A stretch of DNA of 64,000 nt, from contig NC_091292.1 in NCBI RefSeq assembly GCF_038502225.1, positions 45,031,655 to 45,095,654 of the forward strand, in the 5' to 3' direction. The position numbers were made by a program, and so were the translations under genes. This document shows, piece by piece, positions 53,001-64,000 of this stretch; within the stretch, counting starts at the first letter, position 1, and every line of letters starts with the position of its first letter. The DNA is from Cherax quadricarinatus (taxonomy: Eukaryota > Arthropoda > Malacostraca > Decapoda > Parastacidae). The notes under the pieces are model-generated. The model was given only the letters and a program-made list of their open reading frames with translations. It was not told the origin of the DNA and made no database searches.

Positions 53001-56000
53001 TTCATCACTAAGTTCATCACTAAGTTCACCTGCCTTCACCTGCCTTCATCACTAAGTTAACCTGCCTTCATCACTAAGTTAACCTGCCTTCATCACTAAG
53101 TTCACCTGCCTTCATCACTAAGTTAACCTGCCTTCATCACTAAGTTAACCTGCCTTCATCACTAAGTTCACCTGCCTTCATCACTAAGTTAACCTGCCTT
53201 CATCACTAAGTTCACCTGCCTTCATCACTAAGTTAACCTGCCTTCATCACTAAGTTAACCTGCCTTCATCACTAAGTTCACCTGCCTTCATCACTAAGTT
53301 CACCTGCCTTCATCTAAGTTAATCCTAAGTTAACCTGCCCTCATCACTAAGTTAACCTGCCTTCATCACTAAGTTCACCTGCCTTCATCACTAAGTTAAC
53401 CTGCCTTCATCACTAAGTTAACCTGCCTTCATCACTAAGTTAACCTGCCTTCATCACTAAGTTAACCTGCCTTCATCACTAAGTTAACCTGCCTTCATCA
53501 CTAAGTTAACCTGCCTTCATCACTAAGTTAACCTGCCTTCATCACTAAGTTAACCTGCCTTCATCACTAAGTTAACCTGCCTTCATCACTAAGTTAACCT
53601 GCCTTCATCACTAAGTTAACCTGCCTTCATCACTAAGTTAACCTGCCTTCATCACTAAGTTAACCTGCCTTCATCACTAAGTTAACCTGCCTTCATCACT
53701 AAGTTAACCTGCCTTCATCACTAAGTTAACCTGCCTTCATCACTAAGTTCACCTGCCTTCATCACTAAGTTCACCTGCCTTCATCACTAAGTTAACCTGC
53801 CTTCATCACTAAGTTAACCTGCCTTCATCACTAAGTTAACCTGCCTTCATCACTAAGTTAACCTGCCTTCATCACTAAGTTAACCTGCCTTCATCACTAA
53901 GTTAACCTGCCTTCATCACTAAGTTAACCTGCCTTCATCACTAAGTTAACCTGCCTTCATCACTAAGTTAACCTGCCTTCATCACTAAGTTAACCTGCCT
54001 TCATCACTAAGTTAACCTGCCTTCATCACTAAGTTAACCTGCCTTCATCACTAAGTTAACCTGCCTTCATCACTAAGTTAACCTGCCTTCATCACTAAGT
54101 TAACCTGCCTTCATCACTAAGTTAACCTGCCTTCATCACTAAGTTAATCCTGCCTTCATCACTAAGTTAACCTGCCTTCATCACTAAGTTAATCCTGCCT
54201 TCATCACTAAGTTAACCTGCCTTCATCACTAAGTTACCTGCCTTCATCCTGCCTTCATCACTAAGTTAATCCTAAGTTAACCTTCATCACTAAGTTAACC
54301 TGCCTTCATCACTAAGTTAACCTGCCTTCATCACTAAGATAACCTGCCTTCAGCACTAAGTTAATCACTAAGTTAACCTGCCTTCATCACTAAGTTCACC
54401 TGCCTTCATCACTAAGTTAACCTGCCTTCATCACTAAGTTAACCTGCCTTCATCACTAAGTTAACCTGCCTTCATCACTAAGTTAACCTGCCTTCATCAC
54501 TAAGTTAACCTGCCTTCATCACTAAGTTAACCTGCCTTCATCACTAAGTTAACCTGCCTTCATCACTAAGTTAACCTGCCTTCATCACTAAGTTAACCTG
54601 CCTTCATCACTAAGTTAACCTGCCTTCATCACTAAGTTAACCTGCCTTCATCACTAAGTTAACCTGCCTTCATCACTAAGTTAACCTGCCTTCATCACTA
54701 AGTTAACCTGCCTTCATCACTAAGTTAACCTGCCTTCATCACTAAGTTCAATCCTGCCTTCATCACTAAGTTAACCTGCCTTCATCACTAAGTTAACCTG
54801 CCTTCATCACTAAGTTCAACCTGCCTTCATCACTAAGTTAATCACTAAGTTAACCTGCCTTCATCACTAAGTTAACCTGCCTTCATCCTTCATCACTAAG
54901 TTAACCTGCCTTCATCACTAAGTTAACCTGCCTTCATCACTAAGTTAACCTGCCTTCATCACTAAGTTAACCTGCCTTCATCACTAAGTTAACCTGCCTT
55001 CATCACTAAGTTAACCTGCCTTCATCACTAAGTTAACCTGCCTTCATCACTAAGTTAATCCTGCCTTCATCACTAAGTTAACCTGCCTTCATCACTAAGT
55101 TCACCTGCCTTCATCACTAAGTTAACCTGCCTTCATCACTAAGTTCACCTGCCTTCATCACTAAGTTAACCTGCCTTCATCACTAAGTTCAACCTGCCTT
55201 CATCACTAAGTTAACCTGCCCTTTCATCACTAAGTTAACCTGCCTTCATCACTAAGTTAACCTGCCTTCATCACTAAGTTAACCTGCCTTCATCACTAAG
55301 TTAACCTGCCTTCATCACTAAGTTAACCTGCCTTCATCACTAAGTTAACCTGCCTTCATCACTAAGTTAACCTGCCTTCATCACTAAGTTAACCTGCCTT
55401 CATCACTAAGTTCACCTGCCTTCATCACTAAGTTAATCACTAAGTTAACCTGCCTTCATCACTAAGTTAACCTGCCTTCATCACTAAGTTCACCTGCCTT
55501 CATCACTAAGTTAACCTGCCTTCATCACTAAGTTAACATCACTAAGTTAACCTGCCTTCATCACTAAGTTCACCTGCCTTCATCACTAAGTTAACCTGCC
55601 TTCATCACTAAGTTCACCTGCCTTCATCACTAAGTTAACCTGCCTTCATCACTAAGTTAACCTGCCTTCATCACTAAGTTAACCTGCCTTCATCACTAAG
55701 TTAACCTGCCTTCATCACTAAGTTAACCTGCCTTCATCACTAAGTTAACCTGACTTCATCACTAAGTTATCACTAAGTTAACCTGCCTTCATCACTAAGT
55801 TAACCTGCCTTCATCACTAAGTTAACCTGCCTTCATCACTAAGTTAACCTGCCTTCATCACTAAGTTCACCTGCCTTCATCACTAAGTTAACCTGCCTTC
55901 ATCACTAAGTTAACCTGCCTTCATCACTAAGTTAACCTGCCTTCATCACTAAGTTAACCTGCCTTCATCACTAAGTTAACCTGCCTTCATCACTAAGTTA

Positions 56001-59000
56001 ACCTGCCTTCATCACTAAGTTAACCTGCCTTCATCACTAAGTTAACCTGCCTTCATCACTAAGTTAACCTGCCTTCATCACTAAGTTAATCACTAAGCCT
56101 TCATCACTAAGTTAACCTGCCTTCATCACTAAGTTAACCTGCCTTCATCACTAAGTTAACCTGCCTTCATCACTAAGTTAACCTGCCTTCATCACTAAGT
56201 TAACCTGCCTTCATCACTAAGTTCACCTGCCTTCATCACTAAGTTACCTGCCTTCATCACTAAGTTATAATTCCTTCATCACTAAGTTAACCTGCCTTCA
56301 TCACTAAGTTAACCTGCCTTCATCACTAAGTTAACCTGCCTTCATCACTAAGTTAACCTGCCTTCATCACTAAGTTAACCTGCCTTCATCACTAAGTTAA
56401 CCTGCCTTCATCACTAAGTTAACCTGCCTTCATCACTAAGTTAACCTGCCTTCATCACTAAGTTAACCTGCCTTCATCACTAAGTTAACCTGCCTTCATC
56501 ACTAAGTTAACCTGCCTTCATCACTAAGTTCACCTGCCTTCATCACTAAGTTCACCTGCCTTCATCACTAAGTTAACCTGCCTTCATCACTAAGTTAACC
56601 TGCCTTCATCACTAAGTTAACCTGCCTTCATCACTAAGTTAACCTGCCTTCATCACTAAGTTAATCCTGCCTTCATCACTAAGTTAACCTGCCTTCATCA
56701 CTAAGTTAATCCTGCCTTCATCACTAAGTTAATCACTAAGTTATCACCTGCCTTCATCACTAAGTTAACCTGCCTTCATCACTAAGTTAACCTGCCTTCA
56801 TCACTAAGTTAACCTGCCTTCATCACTAAGTTCACCTGCCTTCATCATCACTAAGTTAATCCTGCCTTCATCACTAAGTTACCTGCCTTCATCACTAAGT
56901 TAACCTGCCTTCATCACTAAGTTAACCTGCCTTCATCACTAAGTTAACCTGCCTTCATCACTAAGTTAACCTGCCTTCATCACTAAGTTAACCTGCCTTC
57001 ATCACTAAGTTAACCTGCCTTCATCACTAAGTTCACCTGCCTTCATCACTAAGTTAACCTGCCTTCATCACTAAGTTCACCTGCCTTCATCACTAAGTTA
57101 ACCTGCCTTCATCACTAAGTTAATCCTAAGTTAACCTGCCTTCATCACTAAGTTAACCTGCCTTCATCACTAAGTTAACCTGCCTTCATCACTAAGTTCA
57201 TCACCTGCCTTCATCACTAAGTTAACCTGCCTTCATCACTAAGTTAACCTGCCTTCATCACTAAGTTAACCTGCCTTCATCACTAAGTTAACCTGCCTTC
57301 ATCACTAAGTTAACCTGCCTTCATCACTAAGTTAACCTGCCTTCATCACTAAGTTAACCTGCCTTCATCACTAAGTTAACCTGCCTTCATCACTAAGTTA
57401 ACCTGCCTTCATCACTAAGTTAACCTGCCTTCATCACTAAGTTCACCTGCCTTCATCACTAAGTTCACCTGCCTTCATCACTAAGTTAACCTGCCTTCAT
57501 CACTAAGTTAACCTGCCTTCATCACTAAGTTAACCTGCCTTCATCACTAAGTTAACCTGCCTTCATCACTAAGTTAACCTGCCTTCATCACTAAGTTAAC
57601 CTGCCTTCATCACTAAGTTAACCTGCCTTCATCACTAAGTTAACCTGCCTTCATCACTAAGTTAACCTGCCTTCATCACTAAGTTAACCTGCCTTCATCA
57701 CTAAGTTCACCTGCCTTCATCACTAAGTTAACCTGCCTTCATCACTAAGTTAACCTGCCTTCATCACTAAGTTAACCTGCCTTCATCACTAAGTTAACCT
57801 GCCTTCATCACTAAGTTAACCTGCCTTCATCACTAAGTTAACCTGCCTTCATCACTAAGTTAACCTGCCTTCATCACTAAGTTAACCTGCCTTCATCACT
57901 AAGTTAACCTGCCTTCATCACTAAGTTAACCTGCCTTCAACACTAAGTTAACACTAAGTTAACCTGCCTTCATCACTAAGTTAACCTGCCTTCATCACTA
58001 AGTTCACCTGCCTTCATCACTAAGTTAACCTGCCTTCATCACTAAGTTAACCTGCCTTCATCACTAAGTTAACCTGCCTTCATCACTAAGTTAACCTGCC
58101 TTCATCACTAAGTTAACCTGCCTTCATCACTAAGTTAACCTGCCTTCATCACTAAGTTAACCTGCCTTCATCACTAAGTTAACCTGCCTTCATCACTAAG
58201 TTCACCTGCCTTCATCACTAAGTTAATCACTAAGTTAACCTTCATCACTAAGTTAACCTGCCTTCATCACTAAGTTAACCTGCCTTCATCACTAAGTTAA
58301 CCTGCCTTCATCACTAAGTTAACCTGCCTTCATCACTAAGTTCACCTGCCTTCATCACTAAGTTAACCTGCCTTCATCACTAAGTTAACCTGCCTTCATC
58401 ACTAAGTTAACCTGCCTTCATCACTAAGTTAACCTGCCTTCATCACTAAGTTAACCTGCCTTCATCACTAAGTTAACCTGCCTTCATCACTAAGTTAACC
58501 TGCCTTCATCACTAAGTTAACCTGCCTTCATCACTAAGTTAATCACTGCCTTCCTCACTAAGTTAACCTGCCTTCATCACTAAGTTAACCTGCCTTCATC
58601 ACTAAGTTAACCTGCCTTCATCACTAAGTTAACCTGCCTTCATCACTAAGTTAACCTGCCTTCATCACTAAGTTAACCTGCCTTCATCACTAAGTTAACC
58701 TGCCTTCATCACTAAGTTAACCTGCCTTCATCACTAAGTTAACCTGCCTTCATCACTAAGTTAACCTGCCTTCATCACTAAGTTCACCTGCCTTCATCAC
58801 TAAGTTAACCTGCCTTCATCACTAAGTTAACCTGCCTTCATCACTAAGTTAACCTGCCTTCATCACTAAGTTCACCTGCCTTCATCCTGCCTTCATCACT
58901 AAGTTAACCTGCCTTCATCACTAAGTTAACCTTCATCACTAAGTTAACCTGCCTTCATCACTAAGTTAACCTGCCTTCATCACTAAGTTAACCTGTTCAC

Positions 59001-62000
59001 CTGCCTTCATCCTTCATCACTAAGTTAACCTGCCTTCATCACTAAGTTAACCTGCCTTCATCACTAAGTTAACCTGCCTTCATCACTAAGTTAATCACTA
59101 AGTTAACCTTCATCACTAAGTTAATCACTAAGTTAACCTGCCTTCATCACTAAGTTAACCTGCCTTCATCACTAAGTTAATCACTAAGTTAACTTCATCA
59201 CTAAGTTAACCTGCCTTCATCACTAAGTTAACCTGCCTTCATCACTAAGTTAATCACTAAGTTAACCTTCATCACTAAGTTAACCTGCCTTCATCACTAA
59301 GTTATCACTAAGTTCAACCTGCCTTCATCACTAAGTTAACCTGCCTTCATCACTAAGTTAACCTGCCTTCATCACTAAGTTAACCTGCCTTCATCACTAA
59401 GTTAACCTGCCTTCATCACTAAGTTAACCTGCCTTCATCACTAAGTTCACCTGCCTTCATCACTAAGTTAACCTGCCTTCATCACTAAGTTAACCTGCCT
59501 TCATCACTAAGTTAACCTGCCTTCATCACTAAGTTAACCTGCCTTCATCACTAAGTTCACCTGCCTTCATCACTAAGTTAACCTGCCTTCATCACTAAGT
59601 TAATCACTAAGTTCACCTGCCTAAGTTAACATCACTAAGTTAACCTGCCTTCATCACTAAGTTAACCTGCCTTCATCACTAAGTTAACCTGCCTTCATCA
59701 CTAAGTTAACCTGCCTTCATCACTAAGTTAACCTGCCTTCATCACTAAGTTAACCTGCCTTCATCACTAAGTTCACCTGCCTTCATCACTAAGTTAACCT
59801 GCCTTCATCACTAAGTTAACCTGCCTTCATCACTAAGTTAACCTGCCTTCATCACTAAGTTAACCTGCCTTCATCACTAAGTTAACCTGCCTTCATCACT
59901 AAGTTAACCTGCCTTCATCACTAAGTTAACCTGCCTTCATCACTAAGTTAACCTGCCTTCATCACTAAGTTAACCTGCCTTCATCACTAAGTTCATCACT
60001 GCCTTCATCACTAAGTTAACCTGCCTTCATCACTAAGTTAACCTGCCTTCATCACTAATTTATCCTGCCTTCATCACTAAGTTAACCTGCCTTCATCACT
60101 AAGTTAACCTGCCTTCATCACTAAGTTAACCTGCCTTCATCACTAAGTTAACCTGCCTTCATCACTAAGTTAACCTGCCTTCATCACTAAGTTAACCTGC
60201 CTTCATCACTAAGTTAACCTGCCTTCATCACTAAGTTCACCTGCCTTCATCACTAAGTTAACCTGCCTTCATCACTAAGTTAACCTGCCTGCCTTCATCA
60301 CTAAGTTAACCTGCCTTCATCACTAAGTTCACCTGCCTTCATCCCTAAGTTCCCCTGCCTTCATCTCTAAGTTCACCTGCCTTCATCACTAAGTTAACCT
60401 GCCTTCATCACTAAGTTAACCTGCCTTCATCACTAAGTTAACCTGCCTTCATCACTAAGTTAACCTGCCTTCATCACTAAGTTAACCTGCCTTCATCACT
60501 AAGTTAACCTGCCTTCATCACTAAGTTAACCTGCCTTCATCACTAAGTTCAACCAGCCTTCATCACTAAGTTAACCTGCCTTCATCACTAAGTTAACCTG
60601 CCTTCATCACTAAGTTAACCTGCCTTCATCACTAAGTTAACCTGCCTTCATCACTAAGTTAACCTGCCTTCATCACTAAGTTAACCTGCCTTCATCACTA
60701 AGTTCACCTGCCTTCATCACTAAGTTAACCTGCCTTCATCACTAAGTTAACCTGCCTTCACCTGCCTTCATCACTAAGTTAACCTGCCTTCATCACTAAG
60801 TTAACCTGCCTTCATCACTAAGTTAACCTGCCTTCATCACTAAGTTAACCTGCCTTCATCACTAAGTTAACCTGCCTTCATCACTAAGTTAACCTGCCTT
60901 CATCACTAAGTTCAATCCTGCCTTCATCACTAAGTTAACCTGCCTTCACCTGCCTTCATCACTAAGTTAATCACTAAGTTAACCTGTTAACCTTTCATCA
61001 CTAAGTTAACCTGCCTTCATCACTAAGTTAACCTGCCTTCATCACTAAGTTAACCTGCCTTCATCACTAAGTTCACCTGCCTTCATCCTAAGTTAACCTG
61101 CCTTCATCACTAAGTTAACCTGCCTTCATCACTAAGTTAACCTGCCTTCATCACTAAGTTAACCTGCCTTCATCACTAAGTTAACCTGCCTTCATCACTA
61201 AGTTCACCTGCCTTCATCACTAAGTTAACCTGCCTTCATCACTAAGTTCACCTGCCTTCATCACTAAGTTAACCTGCCTTCATCACTAAGTTAACCTGCC
61301 TTCATCACTAAGTTAACCTGCCTTCATCACTAAGTTAACCTGCCTTCATCACTAAGTTAACCTGCCTTCATCACTAAGTTAACCTGCCTTCATCACTAAG
61401 TTAACCTGCCTTCATCACTAAGTTCACCTGCCTTCATCACTAAGTTAACCTGCCTTCATCACTAAGTTAACCTGCCTTCATCACTAAGTTTCCCTGCCTT
61501 CATCACTAAGTTAACCTGCCTTCATCACTAAGTTAACCTGCCTTCATCACTAAGTTAACCTGCCTTCATCACTAAGTTAACCTGCCTTCATCACTAAGTT
61601 AACCTGCCTTCATCACTAAGTTAACCTGCCTTCATCACTAAGTTAACCTGCCTTCATCACTAAGTTAACCTGCCTTCATCACTAAGTTAACCTGCCTTCA
61701 TCACTAAGTTAACCTGCCTTCATCACTAAGTTAACCTGCCTTCATCACTAAGTTAACCTGCCTTCATCACTAAGTTCCTGCCTTCACCTGCCTTCATCAC
61801 TAAGTTAACCTGCCTTCATCACTAAGTTAACCTGCCTTCATCACTAAGTTAACCTGCCTTCATCACTAAGTTAACCTGCCTTCATCACTAAGTTAACCTG
61901 CCTTCATCACTAAGTTACCTGCCTTCACCTGCCTTCATCACTAAGTTCAATCCTGCCTTCATCACTAAGTTAACCTGCCTTCATCACTAAGTTAACCTGC

Positions 62001-62181
62001 CTTCATCACTAAGTTCACCTGCCTTCATCACTAAGTTAACCTGCCTTCATCACTAAGTTCACCTGCCTTCATCACTAAGTTAACCTGCCTTCATCACTAA
62101 GTTCCTGCCTTCATCACTAAGTTAACCTGCCTTCATCACTAAGTTCACCTGCCTTCATCACTAAGTTAACCTGCCTTCATC
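44084..62181. repeat. 22-bp satellite array, roughly 800 units (18.1 kb), truncated by gap
   Basis: Unit gttmacctgccttcatcacta-a with m = C or A. C-type units dominate at the left end and A-type units (creating GTTAAC) dominate from about 50 kb. Many partial units (gttaatcactaag, ttcatccttcatcac, cttcacctgccttc) are scattered and clustered. No sequence other than unit fragments interrupts 18 kb. The right edge is an assembly gap, so true length is unknown. Confidence 0.98.
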
Positions 62182-62281
62182 NNNNNNNNNNNNNNNNNNN
62201 NNNNNNNNNNNNNNNNNNNNNNNNNNNNNNNNNNNNNNNNNNNNNNNNNNNNNNNNNNNNNNNNNNNNNNNNNNNNNNNNN
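62182..62281. other. Assembly gap, exactly 100 N
   Basis: Run of exactly 100 N, the usual placeholder for a gap of unknown size, between the 22-bp satellite and a TA microsatellite. Confidence 0.99.

Positions 62282-62357
<76 letters not shown>
62282..62357. repeat. (TA)n microsatellite
   Basis: Pure AT dinucleotide from the gap edge to about 62347, then tatgtatatatata. The minus-strand Tyr-Ile open frames here cross the N run and are artefacts. Confidence 0.97.
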
Positions 62358-62359
<2 letters not shown>

Positions 62360-62382
62360 GTTCGCACATATCGTGCGAACAT
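62358..62382. repeat. Perfect 10-bp inverted repeat hairpin
   Basis: atgttcgcac (62358-62367), loop atatc, gtgcgaacat (62373-62382). Adjacent to the TA repeat. Confidence 0.9.
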
Positions 62383-62995
62383 GTTCAGATAGCACAATGA
62401 TTGTTTTTTAGGGGGTAAGGGTGGCATGTATTGTGTATAGCGGTGTGTTGTGTAGTGTGGAGAGCGGTCATCTTAGACATAGCTAGCTAGGCCAGCCTGC
62501 CCAGGGTGTGTCGCCTCCATTTCTCCACCCCTACCTCTCCTCCCATACAGCCGTGAAGCCGCCAAACACAACATCTGGGACTACGCTCTCCCCACCACCC
62601 TCCTCCTCCTCCCCCACCACGAACCACTCGTGGAATTTGCCTTCACCCACATGGGTTCTTTCTCTCCAGCTCGGGTTAACCAGACAAACTGAAGTATTGT
62701 AGATGTCGCAGCCAGCCAGCCACAAAGCCAGGGAAATAGTGCACCTGACAGTGAGAGAAAAGTTCATGTCAGGTGTGTGAAGCACATCAGGCACTCAATA
62801 GGAGTGACCTTATTCCTCGCACACAATGGATGTGCTGGATCACATATGCTTACCGCAGAGAGCAGCTCACAGCCTCCACAGGCTGATGAAAACTCCAATG
62901 GCAACCTCCTCAGCTGCGGTGAGAGAAGCACACAACCCGGGAGACCAGAGTCAATAACAACAATCCACATGATGATCAAATCACTGGACAGTTGA
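62383..62995. other. No gene recognised
   Basis: Mixed composition with C-rich patches (62505-62620). Overlapping open frames of 64-87 aa on both strands are proline/serine rich without recognisable domains. Confidence 0.5.
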
Positions 62996-63155
62996 AGAAT
63001 TGAGACACTTATGCAGCATATGAGAATCTTTATTGAGGAAACGTTTCGCCACACAGGAGGAGGCGGGGTCATAGTGGTACCATCCACTAGTCGAAGTAGG
63101 TCTTCGTCCAAAGGTTGGACAAGTTTTGAAGAATTCTTTGTATCAAGATCCCATG
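62996..63155 (-). mobile_element. PLE family 1 terminal repeat, truncated minus copy
   Basis: Reverse complement of the terminal repeat. The minus strand reads catgggatcttg through the ggacgaagacctacttcgac arm, then caggcggggtcat region, then jumps at about 63053 straight to gtgtggcgaaacgtttcctc and gtgtctca. It therefore lacks the ~150 bp between, including the hammerhead 5' half. Confidence 0.8.
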
Positions 63156-63273
63156 TCAGACACTGCATCATCATGGGATCTTGATACAAAGAATTCTTCG
63201 AAACCTGTGCAACCTTTGGACGAAGGCCTACTTCGACTAGTGGATGGTACCACTATGACCCCGCCTCCGCCTG
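63054..63273. repeat. ~102-bp inverted repeat joining two PLE terminal repeats
   Basis: Left arm 63054-63155, spacer tcagacactgcatcat 63156-63171, right arm 63172-63273. Arms share gatcttgatacaaagaattc, ggacgaagg/aagtagg, cgactagtggatggtaccac and tatgaccccgcctcc with a handful of mismatches. Architecture matches 19559-19642. Confidence 0.92.
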
Positions 63274-63500
63274 CTTCACCTCACCTCACTATAGTATGTA
63301 AGCCACGTCTACGGCCCTATGCTGTACATTCTACAAGATTGATGGACTGAACACATCGACTCCAGGGTGAGGGACTGATTACCTCAAACTCTTCCTCTCC
63401 TTACACCTTTCTGCTTTCTATTGGACTGACGAAGCCACTGTGTGGCGAAACGTTTCCTCAATCAAGATTCCGATATATTGCGTAAGTGTCTCAATTCTTC
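63172..63500 (+). mobile_element. PLE family 1 terminal repeat, plus copy
   Basis: Collinear with 19604-19905: caacctttggacgaag, ctagtggatgg, gactgaacacatcgac, gtgagggactgattacctca, hammerhead 63414-63466, and gtaagtgtctcaattctt at the end. Confidence 0.88.
63414..63466 (+). ncRNA. Hammerhead ribozyme motif, PLE family 1
   Basis: cugacga 63426-63432 (N7 = C), extra A 63433, stem II gccac-ugu-guggc (five pairs), gaaa 63447-63450, acgu stem III, H17 = U at 63454, predicted cleavage between 63454 and 63455. Stem I: gga/ucc next to the core, internal loop, weaker outer helix (cuu/aag). All core residues are present. Best read as a type I hammerhead acting as a dimer because stem III is only two pairs. 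Confidence 0.76.
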
Positions 63501-63546
63501 AGTTTGTCGGTTTTCAAAACCATTCATCAAAACTGAATAGTTACTT

Positions 63547-64000
63547 TTGCTTGAATCAGAAGTTTATAAAGCGACAGTGTCATTTCCAGCAGGATGTGCA
63601 GGAGGTTACACTAGAATACAACCAAAACACACCAAAGAGATGGTAAATCCAGAGCTTGGCACAGCTACATTAGTTCTCCTTTCTGAGTTAACAACCTTCA
63701 GCAACAACTGTCTGGTGGGGCAGATTTCTCAAGAAATTAAACCTTTCTTTTTCAGAGCATCATTATGTGCTTTGAAAAAGAAGAATGGGGTAATTAGACC
63801 CACTGCTGTTGGTAACACTCTTCGTCGTCGTTGCCGAAGCAGCAGTAACAAACATTAGCTCAGAAGCCACTAACATATTTCAGCTAAATCAACTTGGTTT
63901 TGGGGTCTATCAAGTCTGTGAAGCGGGAGCTCGTGCAGCAAGGGCCTAAACCAGTGACTTACCAGAAGACAAGGCCAAGGTCAAACTGGACTTTAGGAAT
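63547..64000 (+). pseudogene. Reverse transcriptase N-terminal fragment, runs off window
   Basis: Plus strand: VSFPAGCAGGYTRIQPKH (63570-63630), LGTATLVLLSELTTF, FFFRASLCALKKKNGVIRPT and AVGNTLRRR (63740-63830). After a frameshift near 63830 it continues NQLGFGVYQVCEAGARAARA (63888-63950), a stop, and KVKLDFRN at the window end, where motif A (LDFxNAFN type) would start. This is an RT fingers region of an LINE-type element (P..S.GG.DGL.P.HL, FFGA.L.AL.KK.GGIRPIAVG, QLGFG...G.EA..HA.R). Clade not assigned. At least one frameshift and one stop. Confidence 0.78.

Noticed and set aside
44084..62181. Telomeric or subtelomeric repeat
   Set aside because: The unit is 22 bp and contains no TTAGG/CCTAA tandem. 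Sequence resumes with transposon DNA after the gap.
62161..62427. Minus-strand Tyr-Ile open frames
   Set aside because: They cross the run of 100 N and the TA microsatellite.
62996..63055. Fourth complete hammerhead on the minus strand near 63030
   Set aside because: Only the 3' half (gtgtggc-gaaacgtttc onward) is present. The CUGANGA half is deleted at ~63053.

Overview
The window reads as repeat-rich, non-genic chromatin from a eukaryote, most likely a decapod crustacean of crayfish or lobster type. That assignment is inference. It rests on families I associate with decapod genomes: Penelope-like elements (PLEs) with a gaaacgtttc-containing terminal repeat, a SINE carrying a tatacagcgcctg-type core, a short cccccgcggcccgg repeat, and RTE/CR1 LINE tails. 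I found no convincing host protein-coding gene, tRNA, rRNA or CRISPR array. All protein-like signal comes from transposable elements, nearly all of it decayed.

Layout. 1-1238 is a 37-bp satellite, followed by a 59/44-bp minisatellite (about 1.6-2.3 kb), a TG microsatellite, and a 4-kb degenerate T-rich repeat tract (2.9-6.8 kb). 6.8-21.2 kb is a graveyard of retroelements. It holds PLE pieces on both strands, two head-to-head CR1-like LINEs, an RTE-like LINE nested inside one of them, a hAT remnant, a non-LTR RT tail, and a mirror-image cluster of two PLE families whose terminal repeats carry hammerhead-ribozyme motifs. 21.9-25.1 kb is a minus-strand Ty3/gypsy-type element with the order gag - integrase - RT - RNase H, interrupted by SINEs. 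25.5-28.6 kb holds an old pair of LTR-like direct repeats, a SINE with a clear target-site duplication, and a cluster of CRE-like octamers. 28.7-38.1 kb holds two inverted copies of a long-TIR DNA element. One of them contains a full-length, nearly intact 6.1-kb Tx1/L1-group LINE flanked by a ~444-bp target duplication. 38.8-44.0 kb is a second 37-bp satellite (~140 units). 44.08-62.18 kb is an 18-kb array of a 22-bp unit, ending in a 100-N assembly gap. After the gap come a TA repeat, a small hairpin, another inverted pair of PLE terminal repeats with a hammerhead, and a reverse-transcriptase fragment running off the window end.

The strongest items for follow-up are: the exceptionally long LINE target duplication with an internal empty-site reference; the hammerhead motifs arranged as outward-facing pairs at two independent loci; the LINE whose second ORF follows two in-frame stops with no AUG; and the higher-order structure and marker gradient in the satellites. 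Elements are related by nesting, which gives a relative chronology: CR1 before RTE; PLE terminal repeat before hAT MITE; gypsy before SINE; long-TIR element before LINE.
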